Below are positions 19,185-27,384 of a DNA stretch of 64,000 nt, one piece after another (the first letter of the stretch is position 1; each line of letters opens with the position of its first letter). The DNA is from Bacteroidota bacterium. GTDB taxonomy: Bacteria > Bacteroidota > Rhodothermia > Balneolales > HLUCCA01. Below the pieces are notes generated by a model. That model was not told the DNA's origin, searched no databases, and worked only from the letters and a program-made list of their open reading frames with translations. Made by a program: the position numbers and the translations under genes. The stretch spans positions 372,001 through 436,000 of the forward strand of contig JAFIEZ010000007.1 in assembly GCA_020832235.1 (NCBI GenBank), written 5' to 3'.

Positions 19185-20855
19185 TTATCTGGTTATGGGC
19201 TTATACTGAATACGCTTAGGCTGGTCTTCGGTGATCCCCAGCTTCTTACGGCGATATTCCATATACTCCTGATAGTTGCCCTCATACCATATAACCTCTG
19301 AATTCCCCTCAAAGGCCAGAATGTGTGTGGCAATACGATCAAGAAACCACCGATCGTGAGAGATGATTACCGCACAGCCCGCAAATTCCAACAAAGAATC
19401 TTCAAGTGCCCTGAGGGTATTTACATCAAGATCGTTGGTCGGCTCATCCAATAAAAGTACATTCGCCTGTTCTTTAAGCATCTTAGCCAGGTGTACCCGA
19501 TTTCGCTCACCTCCAGACAGCTCCGTAACTTTCTTTTGCTGATCACTTCCGCTGAAATTAAAACGGGCAACATAGGCGCGGGAATTAACCTCTCGCTGAC
19601 CCAGCTGAATGATTTCGTTACCATCTGAAATTTCTTCCCAAATGGTTTTAGCAGGATCGAGGGGTCTATTTTGATCTATGTAGCCAAGTTTTACAGTAGA
19701 ACCTACCGTAAATGTGCCGGAATCCGGGGTCTCCTGACCCGTAATCATTCGGAATAATGTTGTTTTACCCGCACCGTTAGGACCAATTATTCCTACAATA
19801 CCACCAGGTGGTAAAGCGAAATTTAAATTATCATAAAGCAAACGGTCGCCAAATCCTTTGGCTACCTTGTCAGCAATAATTACCTTATCGCCAAGGCGCG
19901 GTCCGGGTGGAATGTAAATTTCAAGGTCTTCACGACGCTTCTCATTCTGCTCTGAAAGTAGTTCCTCATAGGCTGATACACGGGCTTTACTTTTGCTCTG
20001 TCGGCCTTTGGGATTCTGCCGCACCCATTCCAGCTCACGGGCCAAAGTACGCTGCCTTTTCGACTCCTGTTTTTCCTCAACAGCCAGACGTGCCTGTTTC
20101 TGCTCAAGCCAGCTGCTGTAATTCCCCTCAAAAGGAATACCCTCGCCGCGGTCGAGCTCTAATATCCATCCAGCCACGTTATCGAGGAAGTAACGATCGT
20201 GCGTTACAGCGATAACGGTACCCTCATAGCGTGCCAGGTGTTGCTCAAGCCAATCTACCGATTCGGCATCCAGGTGGTTTGTAGGCTCATCTAGCAGTAA
20301 AACATCTGGTTTCTGCAGCAAGAGCCGACAAAGTGCAACACGACGACGTTCCCCTCCAGAGAGCACCTTAACCGAAGTATCGCCTTCCGGACAACGCAAG
20401 GCATCCATGGCCATTTCCAGCTTACTGTCCAGATCCCATGCGTCCAGTGCATCAATTTTTTCCTGCAATTTGGCTTGCTTTTCGATTAGCGCATCAAAAT
20501 CGGCATCCGGCTCGGCAAACTGGGCGTTGATGTCCTCAAATGCGTTAAGAAGGTCAACGGTTTCCTGAACACCTTCCTCTACAATTTCCTTAACGGTTTT
20601 TTCAGGATCTAACTCAGGTTCTTGAGATAAATAACCAAAAGTAACTCCCTTTTGAGCACTGATCTGCCCTATATAATCGGTATCCAGGCCAGCGATGATT
20701 TTCAGAAGGGTAGACTTACCGGCTCCGTTGAGACCGAGTACGCCAATTTTTGCGCCATAAAAAAATGACAGGTATATATTTTTGAGTACATGCTTGTTGG
20801 GCTTGTAAATTTTACTCACGCCCACCATAGAGAAGATGATTTTCTGATCGCTCAA
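19185..20855 (-). CDS. ettA: Energy-dependent translational throttle protein EttA (ABC-F)
   Basis: This ABC-F ATPase binds the ribosomal E site and gates the first steps of elongation according to ATP/ADP level. There are two nucleotide-binding domains: GLNGAGKST with LSGGE and DEPTNHLD in the first, and GPNGAGKTT with LSGGE and DEPTNDLD in the second. An arm region follows the first Walker A, and a charged linker lies between the domains (QNPKGRQSKSKARV). There is no transmembrane part. The TTG at 20855 (MSDQKIIFSMVGVSK) gives 556 residues, matching EttA length; the frame can extend to another TTG at 20897, but those 14 residues have no family counterpart. Confidence 0.94.
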   Translation of the reverse strand: MSDQKIIFSMVGVSKIYKPNKHVLKNIYLSFFYGAKIGVLGLNGAGKSTLLKIIAGLDTDYIGQISAQKGVTFGYLSQEPELDPEKTVKEIVEEGVQETVDLLNAFEDINAQFAEPDADFDALIEKQAKLQEKIDALDAWDLDSKLEMAMDALRCPEGDTSVKVLSGGERRRVALCRLLLQKPDVLLLDEPTNHLDAESVDWLEQHLARYEGTVIAVTHDRYFLDNVAGWILELDRGEGIPFEGNYSSWLEQKQARLAVEEKQESKRQRTLARELEWVRQNPKGRQSKSKARVSAYEELLSEQNEKRREDLEIYIPPGPRLGDKVIIADKVAKGFGDRLLYDNLNFALPPGGIVGIIGPNGAGKTTLFRMITGQETPDSGTFTVGSTVKLGYIDQNRPLDPAKTIWEEISDGNEIIQLGQREVNSRAYVARFNFSGSDQQKKVTELSGGERNRVHLAKMLKEQANVLLLDEPTNDLDVNTLRALEDSLLEFAGCAVIISHDRWFLDRIATHILAFEGNSEVIWYEGNYQEYMEYRRKKLGITEDQPKRIQYKPITR

Positions 20856-21083
20856 AACTTTAGTATTAGGTTGATAAATCGTGTTTTCTGAGCACAAAAC
20901 TACGGAAGTTTCAGCAAATTATATGTCGGTCACTTTTTCGTTTGATTACTTCTGCTAAAAGCATTACAATGCTATTAGTTGCTATGGTACATCACCAAAA
21001 AAAGTATTTAGAGTGGTATGGCTGAATGTGCAATTGCAACGCTTATAATCGCAATGCTAACTCCAAATATGAGAGGTGGGACT

Positions 21084-21467
21084 ATGAAAGAAGAAATATT
21101 TCTTTCCGCCGCGGAGACCGGAGATATTGATACGGTTAAGAAAATGCTCGAAGAGGGCATACCTGTCGATACACACGACGAACATGAGCGCACAGCTCTG
21201 ATGAAAGCAGCCAAATATAATCAAGCCGAAATCGTACTATTTTTAATCGAGAACGGCGCTGATATTAACGCCCGTGATAATCGAGGTACGAATGCTATTT
21301 ACTGGGCAGCCTCTAAAGGCCTTCTCGATATGACGAAATTATTATTGGAAAAAGGCGCTGACATTACCGTTCACGACGACCGCGGCTGGACAGCAATAGA
21401 CCATGCCAAGTCAAATCATCACCTGAGTGTGGCCCGTTTTCTGGAAGGGCAAACCGCAACGGTTTAA
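21084..21467 (+). CDS. Ankyrin-repeat protein
   Basis: This 127-residue soluble protein is made of three to four ankyrin repeats, seen as helix-turn-helix units with RTALMKAAKYNQAEIVLFLI, GADINARDNRGTNAIYWAA and GADITVHDDRGWTAIDHA. Such proteins bind other proteins; the partner cannot be told. The ATG at 21084 is preferred because a strong GAGGTGG ribosome site lies just upstream and the first helix begins at once; an in-frame extension to 21018 lacks both. It is a single-gene unit closed by a terminator. Confidence 0.85.
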   Translation: MKEEIFLSAAETGDIDTVKKMLEEGIPVDTHDEHERTALMKAAKYNQAEIVLFLIENGADINARDNRGTNAIYWAASKGLLDMTKLLLEKGADITVHDDRGWTAIDHAKSNHHLSVARFLEGQTATV

Positions 21468-21493
21468 TCATCTGCTAATAAAGTATTCAATCC

Positions 21494-21527
21494 AAAGCCT
21501 GTTCGTAGTTTCGAACGGGCTTTTTTT
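21494..21527 (+). terminator. Intrinsic terminator after the ankyrin gene
   Basis: A 12-bp stem with one G-T pair (AAAGCCTGTTCG / CGAACGGGCTTT) is followed by a run of seven Ts. It also lies just past the stop of the opposing methylase gene and may serve both. Confidence 0.9.
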
Positions 21528-21530
21528 AGT

Positions 21531-22349
21531 TTATTTCCTTCTGTTACCGCGATAAGAAGTGTCCCGGGAAGAAGATCGCCCGGTAGATTTGCCTTTGCTG
21601 CTCCTTCCCCGATCAGGTTTATTGCGCTGCTGTCTGGCTGGTGCAAGAAATAAAAACATAGCTGGCTTTCTGTCAAATTCTTCCGGTAGCCTTACAGTTG
21701 CCCAATATTGAATTTCTTTACTAACCACAAACTGATCTTCTGCCATCAAGTTCCAGCAAACCGCAAGACGTGTTTCAGGTTGTAAGTTTTCAATCAAGGC
21801 CTGCAAAACAGCGCTATTACGAAAGGGGGCTTCAATAAAAACCTGTGTCTGCTCGTCGTTAGCACTCCTGCCTTCAAACGTTCTGATTTTTTCGTCTCGC
21901 TTCGCATCATCAACCGGCAGATAACCATTAAATGCGAACTGCTGACCGTTCAAACCCGCATACATCACAGACAGCGTTATGGCGGAGGGACCTACCAAAG
22001 CCTCCACATGTATACCTCTGGAGTGGCACAACCATACCAGTTGCGCGCCAGGATCTGCAATTCCAGGACAACCCGCTTCGGTGATAACTCCTACATGCTC
22101 TCCTTTAGTCAATACAGATAGGATATCATGTAGCTGTTCGGCTGTAACATGCTTGTCAAGCGGGTGAAACCCCATCTTATACTCAGGTACCGGATGCCCT
22201 GTTTTAGACAGAAACTGCACAGCCTGCTGAAGCTTCTCTACGGCAAAATGGTTTACACCATGTATTTTTTTGAGCACCTCAGGTGGATGTGAGTACTCCA
22301 GAGGCATGGTACTTAACGGGGTTGGAATGAGATACAGCGTACCCTTCAT
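21531..22349 (-). CDS. RsmI-like SAM-dependent methyltransferase (tetrapyrrole-methylase fold)
   Basis: This 272-residue protein begins MKGTLYLIPTPLS, the pattern of the RsmI/YraL family, and has EAGCPGIADPGAQLVWLC and LVGPSAITLSVMYAGLNGQ, the SAM-site segments. RsmI 2'-O-methylates C1402 of 16S rRNA. The Bacteroidota form seen here is a divergent paralogue, so its exact target is uncertain. The last 30 residues are a basic Arg/Ser/Lys-rich tail (SSKGKSTGRSSSRDTSYRG) suited to RNA contact. The start is ATG 22349; the frame extends three codons to a TTG. It converges on the ankyrin gene. Confidence 0.82.
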   Translation of the reverse strand: MKGTLYLIPTPLSTMPLEYSHPPEVLKKIHGVNHFAVEKLQQAVQFLSKTGHPVPEYKMGFHPLDKHVTAEQLHDILSVLTKGEHVGVITEAGCPGIADPGAQLVWLCHSRGIHVEALVGPSAITLSVMYAGLNGQQFAFNGYLPVDDAKRDEKIRTFEGRSANDEQTQVFIEAPFRNSAVLQALIENLQPETRLAVCWNLMAEDQFVVSKEIQYWATVRLPEEFDRKPAMFLFLAPARQQRNKPDRGRSSKGKSTGRSSSRDTSYRGNRRK

Positions 22350-22438
22350 AGGATGCAATAATTAAAATAAAAAAATGGGTTCTTGCCGGAATGTACTCCA
22401 GCAAACGTAGAATTTAAAACGCAGGCAGTAAGCAAAAC

Positions 22439-22918
22439 TCACTCATCCACTCTTACAAATACCGGGTCTTCAGGCTGCTTTATACGTCGGTTTGCAAGCT
22501 TGGTAGCCCACACAGCAATAAGCACAACGGCCATAAAAGAAAGCGTAAGCACGGCTATATTCACCACCACCATATTTCGATGAATCTGATAGGTTGCCGT
22601 TATTACAATATCTTGCGTATTGGAAGGATTGTACCGAACATCCAGCATACCGAAATTCATGAGTGGCGCGGCCATCTGTACGGGCAGTGAAAGAAGCTGA
22701 TTCACATGAGTGCCGTCTGAAGTTGTGAAATCCAGAACGATAAACCCGTTCGTTTGCGCGGCAATTTGCTTGATACGGAAGTCGGTAACTCTCGCCGTGA
22801 CTATTTCGCCGGTTGTATATGTACTGTGCATACTGTACAGTACATTCATCTGATACCCCAACTGATATCCTATATATAACGGTAAAAGCCAAATAGCCAG
22901 TCGAAGAATTTTATACAT
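22439..22918 (-). CDS. Two-helix membrane protein, DUF3592-like
   Basis: This 159-residue protein has a membrane helix at residues 3-22, a beta-rich extracytoplasmic part of about 90 residues (TGEIVTARVTDFRIKQIAAQ, VRYNPSNTQDIVI) and a second helix near 120-142, then a short cytoplasmic tail. The layout resembles DUF3592, of unknown function. ATG 22918 was chosen over a longer frame to 23014, because the extension would overlap another small gene and precede the first helix with unrelated sequence. It is the last gene of a tight leftward trio. Confidence 0.65.
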   Translation of the reverse strand: MYKILRLAIWLLPLYIGYQLGYQMNVLYSMHSTYTTGEIVTARVTDFRIKQIAAQTNGFIVLDFTTSDGTHVNQLLSLPVQMAAPLMNFGMLDVRYNPSNTQDIVITATYQIHRNMVVVNIAVLTLSFMAVVLIAVWATKLANRRIKQPEDPVFVRVDE

Positions 22919-22920
22919 GC

Positions 22921-23082
22921 TTAAAAATGATAAACAATCAAGTAATAGATTACATAAATCCATCCTAGCAGACCATGAATAAGCAGCCAGAATAATGACT
23001 GGTTTGCTGTCCATGAGAATATCATCGCCAGGATGGTTCCGATTCCAATTCCGGTATTGGCATATACAACACGTGTTCGCAT
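22921..23082 (-). CDS. 53-residue two-helix membrane protein
   Basis: This short gene encodes MRTRVVYANTGIGIGTILAM and onward, with two predicted membrane helices (about 8-24 and 29-50) joined by SWTANQSLFW. It fits exactly between its neighbours: three bases after the upstream stop and two before the downstream ATG. That spacing, an ATG start and the strongly hydrophobic Trp/Tyr-rich product argue that it is real. It resembles small hypothetical membrane proteins of Bacteroidota, and its role is unknown. Confidence 0.7.
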   Translation of the reverse strand: MRTRVVYANTGIGIGTILAMIFSWTANQSLFWLLIHGLLGWIYVIYYLIVYHF

Positions 23083-23085
23083 GAC

Positions 23086-24276
23086 TTAATTCATTTCAGT
23101 GGAAGTGAGCAACGTTTTCGAGGTTTTCTCGAACATAGCAGGATCAAACTTGAGGCGCAACTGGAAATCCTGATTGATCAGGTTGCTGGACATATGCATC
23201 CAAAATCCTATGGGCAACTGATCAAAGAAGGTAACACTGGCAAAAGTCTCGCCGGTGTAGGCCGATGTGCCAAAACTGATGCCGTTAGAAAGAGCAATCC
23301 GGCTATCGTAAATAGCACCAACGTCACTGAAATCCCTGAGTATATCGGTATTTTCCATCGGCCATCGCATATGATTTAAGATGCGTTCACGCCCCGGGAA
23401 ATCATCCTCGGTTAGTATCGTTAACATGGCAGCAGCAAGATCTACCGGTACTACGTGAGGCAGCAGACGGTAGATGCTTTTTTCTTCAAAAAAAGTGTAA
23501 TCAACTCCGCGTTTTCTTCCTTCAGGGAGCATCTCGGAGATGCGCATTGCCCCGGTATCCAACTGGTCAAATACGATGGAGGCTTGCTGCTGAAAACGAA
23601 TTCGATCTTCCTGACTCACAGGCTCATCATGGGCAGGCATTACAATGGTCGCAGCCGTGTAGAAAGACGACCATGTAATGGGTACCTCCGCCTGCTCACC
23701 CATAATATTGCCGGTTACCTCGTGAATGAACGGTTTGCCAAGTAAATGATATACATAGTCGGCCGAAGGCTGATGGTTACGGGTTACCATTAAACTTACA
23801 ATAGCATCAACGGGAGCCAGGTTGTTCTCTACTAAACCAAGTCGATTCAGCAATCGGACGGATTCTCTGTGGCGGTTGGGCTCATGACCCGGAACTGCAA
23901 AACGGTCCAGATCATCCAAGTTGACGGGTTGATCCGGATCAATGATGCCGCTTTCTACGGCTTGCGCGTAAGCCACGAGCAAAAAGAAATGAGCTGTTGT
24001 ACCCATCGCTCTGGGCGTGTTTTCCTCAAAGTGAAGCCGATGCGATGAGGCTGTATCTGCCGGCAACATCACAATAGACACCAGCTGTGGGTGTGCCGCA
24101 ACGAAATCGGTCATTCCTGCCAATGAGAATGTTTTTTCCACCCACTCACTGCCCTCTGCCAACGCTTCCTGGTTGGTAAATACAGTCTTGAATACATTAA
24201 AATTGAGCCCTACAACAAGCAGGTACACAAGGCCGGTAACAATCATGAAAACGGCCAGAAATTTAGCTATGCGCAT
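23086..24276 (-). CDS. Beta-lactamase-fold serine-hydrolase-like protein with degenerate active site
   Basis: This 396-residue protein has an N-terminal signal anchor (residues 5-24) and then a class-A beta-lactamase/transpeptidase-like layout. Where active members have SxxK followed by a long hydrophobic helix, this protein has GTTAHFFLLVAYAQAV, so both Ser and Lys appear replaced (T, H). Where SDN is expected it has NHQPSADYVYHLLG. It may be a non-catalytic binding protein in the periplasm. It leads a leftward operon with two small membrane proteins at gaps of two to three bases. Alignment was by eye, so the exact motif register is uncertain. Confidence 0.65.
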   Translation of the reverse strand: MRIAKFLAVFMIVTGLVYLLVVGLNFNVFKTVFTNQEALAEGSEWVEKTFSLAGMTDFVAAHPQLVSIVMLPADTASSHRLHFEENTPRAMGTTAHFFLLVAYAQAVESGIIDPDQPVNLDDLDRFAVPGHEPNRHRESVRLLNRLGLVENNLAPVDAIVSLMVTRNHQPSADYVYHLLGKPFIHEVTGNIMGEQAEVPITWSSFYTAATIVMPAHDEPVSQEDRIRFQQQASIVFDQLDTGAMRISEMLPEGRKRGVDYTFFEEKSIYRLLPHVVPVDLAAAMLTILTEDDFPGRERILNHMRWPMENTDILRDFSDVGAIYDSRIALSNGISFGTSAYTGETFASVTFFDQLPIGFWMHMSSNLINQDFQLRLKFDPAMFEKTSKTLLTSTEMN

Positions 24277-24415
24277 GAAAATAATATTTATGAAAAAACA
24301 AATTTGCTAAATATACTCACAAATACGCAGTTTTTGGGCCCTATTGGTTTCAATAATACGGTTATAGGAACTGCAGAACTGGCCTTATATTAACAGCTGA
24401 ATCAACATTATTTTT

Positions 24416-25249
24416 ATGACACTCGACGAAGCTACTTTAACGCTACCCGACGGTACATTGCTGGCTACTTACCATAAAAATCCGGCTAAAGAGCATAATA
24501 AAGCCATACTTCTGTTTCACGGCTACGCCGAGTATACCGACCGTTACAGAAGCTTTATTACCAGGCTTTCAAACGAAGGGTACCACGTTTTTGCCCTCGA
24601 CTATCGGGGCCATGGCCGCTCTGCAGGTGCACGTGGCGCTGTGCAATCGGTACAGCAGTTAACCAAAGACGCAACGTTCTGGTTCGAAGCGATTCAGCGT
24701 CAACATCCATCCCTAGACTATATGGTCTTCGGTCACAGTATGGGTGGTGGACTGGCGATTGACTTTGCGCTACAGCATCAGGAAAAGCTCAAAGGTGTTG
24801 TTTTGTCGGCACCACTTATTGCACTGCCCGATATGGTTCCCGGATTTGTTAAAGCTATAGGGCGGATACTTGCGGCACTTTTTCCTGCATTACCTTTAAT
24901 ACCCATAGACTTTGATGCCCTCAGCAGAGATCCGGGTGTAGTTAAACGGTACAGGGAAGACCCCAAAATTTATTCAGGCAGGGTTAAAGCAGGTACAGCG
25001 GTTGCGCTGGATGTGTTTACTGAATACATCCAAAACAGATTACACGAATTAAAGTTGCCTTTTTGGGCCGGACATGGTACGTTAGACCGGGTTACTGATG
25101 CAGCGGGTACAAAAATGCTTGCTGCCAGAGCTTCGTCTGCAGACAAAACAACTAAAATGTACCACGGACTATTTCATGAGTTGCTCAACGAACCCGAGCA
25201 GGAGATTGTGATTCACGATATCCTGCATTGGCTACGCAAGCGATTCTGA
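24416..25249 (+). CDS. Alpha/beta hydrolase, monoacylglycerol lipase/lysophospholipase type
   Basis: This 277-residue cytoplasmic hydrolase is likely active on monoacylglycerols or lysophospholipids. It has the oxyanion motif LFHGYAEYTDRY, the DYRGHGRS turn, the nucleophile elbow GHSMGGG near residue 107, and a later His in GLFHELLNEPE with Asp in GTLDRVTD completing the triad. The family match is good, but the substrate is inferred. The DUF819 gene follows after 22 bases and may be cotranscribed. Confidence 0.88.
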   Translation: MTLDEATLTLPDGTLLATYHKNPAKEHNKAILLFHGYAEYTDRYRSFITRLSNEGYHVFALDYRGHGRSAGARGAVQSVQQLTKDATFWFEAIQRQHPSLDYMVFGHSMGGGLAIDFALQHQEKLKGVVLSAPLIALPDMVPGFVKAIGRILAALFPALPLIPIDFDALSRDPGVVKRYREDPKIYSGRVKAGTAVALDVFTEYIQNRLHELKLPFWAGHGTLDRVTDAAGTKMLAARASSADKTTKMYHGLFHELLNEPEQEIVIHDILHWLRKRF

Positions 25250-25271
25250 TATCCCGAATTATTTATCACCT

Positions 25272-26465
25272 ATGGAAGAACCTACAGCATTAATAACAGA
25301 TCCGTATGGTTTATTGGCCGTACTGGTCTTAATACCCGCTGCATTATTTTATCTGGCCGAGAACACACCCCTGAAAGCTTTTTTTCAAAAAGTGCCGGTA
25401 CTCGTGTTCGCGTACATCGTACCTTCTCTTTTTGCTGCCGCCGGAATTATTCCCTCCGATGCACCTATTTACGGCGATATAATGCGCTTTGTTCTGCCAG
25501 CAAGTTTACTCTTGCTTACGCTTTCTATCGATTTGAAAGGAATTTACAATCTGGGTCCAAAAGCGTTATTGTTATTTTTTTCGGCAACGGCAGGAATTAT
25601 TATCGGTGGCCCTATAGCATTGTTGCTGTTTCAAAGTTACCTCCCCGATGATATCTGGCAAGGCTTTGCAGCACTTGCAGGCTCCTGGACAGGCGGAGGG
25701 GTGAACTTTGTAGCCGTAGGGGTTGCCGTTGGTGCAACTGAAAGCATGTTGGGCATGATGGTAATTGTGGATGTGGTTGTAGCCTATACCTGGACTGGGC
25801 TTCTTATGTTCTTCGCATCGCGCTACAAGCGCATTGATGCCCGTCACGGCGCCGATAACTCTATGGTTGAAAACCTTCGCATAAAAGTAGAAAGCTTCCA
25901 GAAAGAGACGGCCAGAGTTTCCACAACATCCGATTTTATGGTTCTCATTGGTGTCGCATTTGGAGCCGCCTGGCTGGCACGTCAAATTGGAATGTGGCTG
26001 CCTCCCATCGGTGGAATATTTGATTCCTTTGCATGGATGATTGTGCTGGTTACCGGATTTGGTGTTATCCTCTCGTTTACACCATTTCGTAAGTACGAGG
26101 GAGCCGGCGCATCTAAGCTGGGCACCCTTATGCTCTACATGCTCATCGGAGTTATTGGAGTTAAAGCAGACTTCACACTGATCGCTGAATATCCGATGCT
26201 TATCGCGGCAGGAGCTACATGGCTGCTCATACACATTTTTGTAATTTACCTGATTATGAGATTTACCAAGGCCCCGCTGTTTTTTATGGCCGTTGGTTCG
26301 CAGGCCAATGTTGGAGGTGTAGCATCTGCGCCTATTGTCGCCTCCGCTTTTCACCCTGCTTTAGCCACGGTTGGCGTTTTACTGGGTGTAGCCGGATATG
26401 TTGTAGGAACATATGCAGGGCTCTTTACGGCCTATCTGCTTCGTTTGGTAGCAGGAGGGGGGTAA
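25272..26465 (+). CDS. DUF819 family membrane protein
   Basis: This 397-residue protein has about ten to eleven hydrophobic helices. It carries the DUF819 (YjcL-like) motif GSWTGGGVNFVAVGVAVGA in the middle and GSQANVGGVASAPIVASAF near the end, which look like two re-entrant transport repeats. The family is thought to be a membrane transporter; the substrate is unknown. It lies between the lipase gene and an SDR gene, all in one direction. Confidence 0.86.
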   Translation: MEEPTALITDPYGLLAVLVLIPAALFYLAENTPLKAFFQKVPVLVFAYIVPSLFAAAGIIPSDAPIYGDIMRFVLPASLLLLTLSIDLKGIYNLGPKALLLFFSATAGIIIGGPIALLLFQSYLPDDIWQGFAALAGSWTGGGVNFVAVGVAVGATESMLGMMVIVDVVVAYTWTGLLMFFASRYKRIDARHGADNSMVENLRIKVESFQKETARVSTTSDFMVLIGVAFGAAWLARQIGMWLPPIGGIFDSFAWMIVLVTGFGVILSFTPFRKYEGAGASKLGTLMLYMLIGVIGVKADFTLIAEYPMLIAAGATWLLIHIFVIYLIMRFTKAPLFFMAVGSQANVGGVASAPIVASAFHPALATVGVLLGVAGYVVGTYAGLFTAYLLRLVAGGG

Positions 26466-26532
26466 TGACATCGGAACGACCGCGCGTTGACTTTGGTTGC
26501 ATCCATCAAACCCTAACTCCAGAATTGATTGT

Positions 26533-27252
26533 ATGAAAGACAAAGTTGTACTTATTGTTGGTGGCTCCGGTGGAATCGGTGCTGCAACAGCTACCTTATT
26601 TTCAAAAGCCGGCGCTAAGATCGTACTCGCTGCCAGGAATAAAGAGAAGGCAGAGGAAACGGCAAAAAAAATCAATAACGATGGAGGAGAAGCCTTCGTT
26701 ATTCAGGTTGATGTAACCGACCTCTCGTCTGTATTCGAGATGGTAGACACCGTCGTGAAAGAACTCGGGCATATTGACATACTTGTTAATGCCTTTGGCG
26801 TAGGGCTCATTCAGCCCCTGATGGATGTAAATCCTAAATCAGCCAAAAATGTATTTGATGTAAATGTGTTCGGTACATATCTGGTCACGCAAACAGTATT
26901 GCGCTACATGGTTACCCGCAAGGAGGGTACCGTGGTGATGATACCTGGAATTCTCGGAAAGGCTGTGATGAAAAACTCATCCATCTATTCAGCCAGCAAG
27001 TTTGCAGTTACCGGATTTACAAAGGCTTTGGTTGATGAAACCAAAAGGGCAAATATAAAATTCAGTTTGTTGTACCTGGGTGGAGTTGCTACCGACTTTT
27101 GGGAAAATCCCGATATAGATATGCGCGTGCAAAAAGAGAAAATGCTTTCGGCCGAAGAAGTTGCCAAAACGATATACTATGCTTGCACGCAACCGGGGCA
27201 GTCTGTACTCAACGAAATTGTTATTCAGCCTGATTCCCATCAAATGGTGTGA
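26533..27252 (+). CDS. Short-chain dehydrogenase/reductase
   Basis: This 239-residue Rossmann oxidoreductase has the cofactor motif GGSGGIG and the AARNKEKAEE stretch that favours NADP. The usual NNAG is changed to NAFG. The catalytic YSASK is present, and the active-site Ser region reads IPGILGKA, lacking an obvious Ser at the usual place. The ATG at 26533 begins the protein right at the first strand; the 12-codon extension to 26497 has no fold counterpart. It is closed by a terminator shared with lat. Confidence 0.85.
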   Translation: MKDKVVLIVGGSGGIGAATATLFSKAGAKIVLAARNKEKAEETAKKINNDGGEAFVIQVDVTDLSSVFEMVDTVVKELGHIDILVNAFGVGLIQPLMDVNPKSAKNVFDVNVFGTYLVTQTVLRYMVTRKEGTVVMIPGILGKAVMKNSSIYSASKFAVTGFTKALVDETKRANIKFSLLYLGGVATDFWENPDIDMRVQKEKMLSAEEVAKTIYYACTQPGQSVLNEIVIQPDSHQMV

Positions 27253-27310
27253 TAAACTAAGGTGTCGTCTACACCAGCTCGGGAAGCCTCCAGAACAATT
27301 GCTTGTAAAT

Positions 27311-27348
27311 AAAAAAGGCAGGTGATGCATAATCTACCTGCCTTTTTT
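27311..27348. terminator. Bidirectional terminator between SDR and lat
   Basis: A perfect 13-bp stem (AAAAAAGGCAGGT / ACCTGCCTTTTTT) with a 12-base loop lies between two convergent genes. A and T runs on either side allow it to act on both strands. Confidence 0.92.
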
Positions 27349-27384
27349 GCGTATCAGAACTGAATTTAGTTCGTTTTACATGCG

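Noticed and set aside
21018-21083. N-terminal extension of the ankyrin protein
   Set aside because: The ATG at 21084 has a strong GAGGTGG ribosome site and starts directly at the first ankyrin helix.
22919-23014. Longer start for the 159-residue membrane protein
   Set aside because: It would overlap the 53-residue gene in another frame and place unrelated sequence before the first membrane helix.
23086-24276. Calling this gene an active beta-lactamase or antibiotic-resistance gene
   Set aside because: The catalytic Ser/Lys and SDN positions appear replaced, so resistance cannot be supported.
25572-26354. 260-codon open frame on the minus strand
   Set aside because: It lies wholly inside the DUF819 gene; its composition (Cys/His/Asn-rich, no motif) is that of an antisense shadow.
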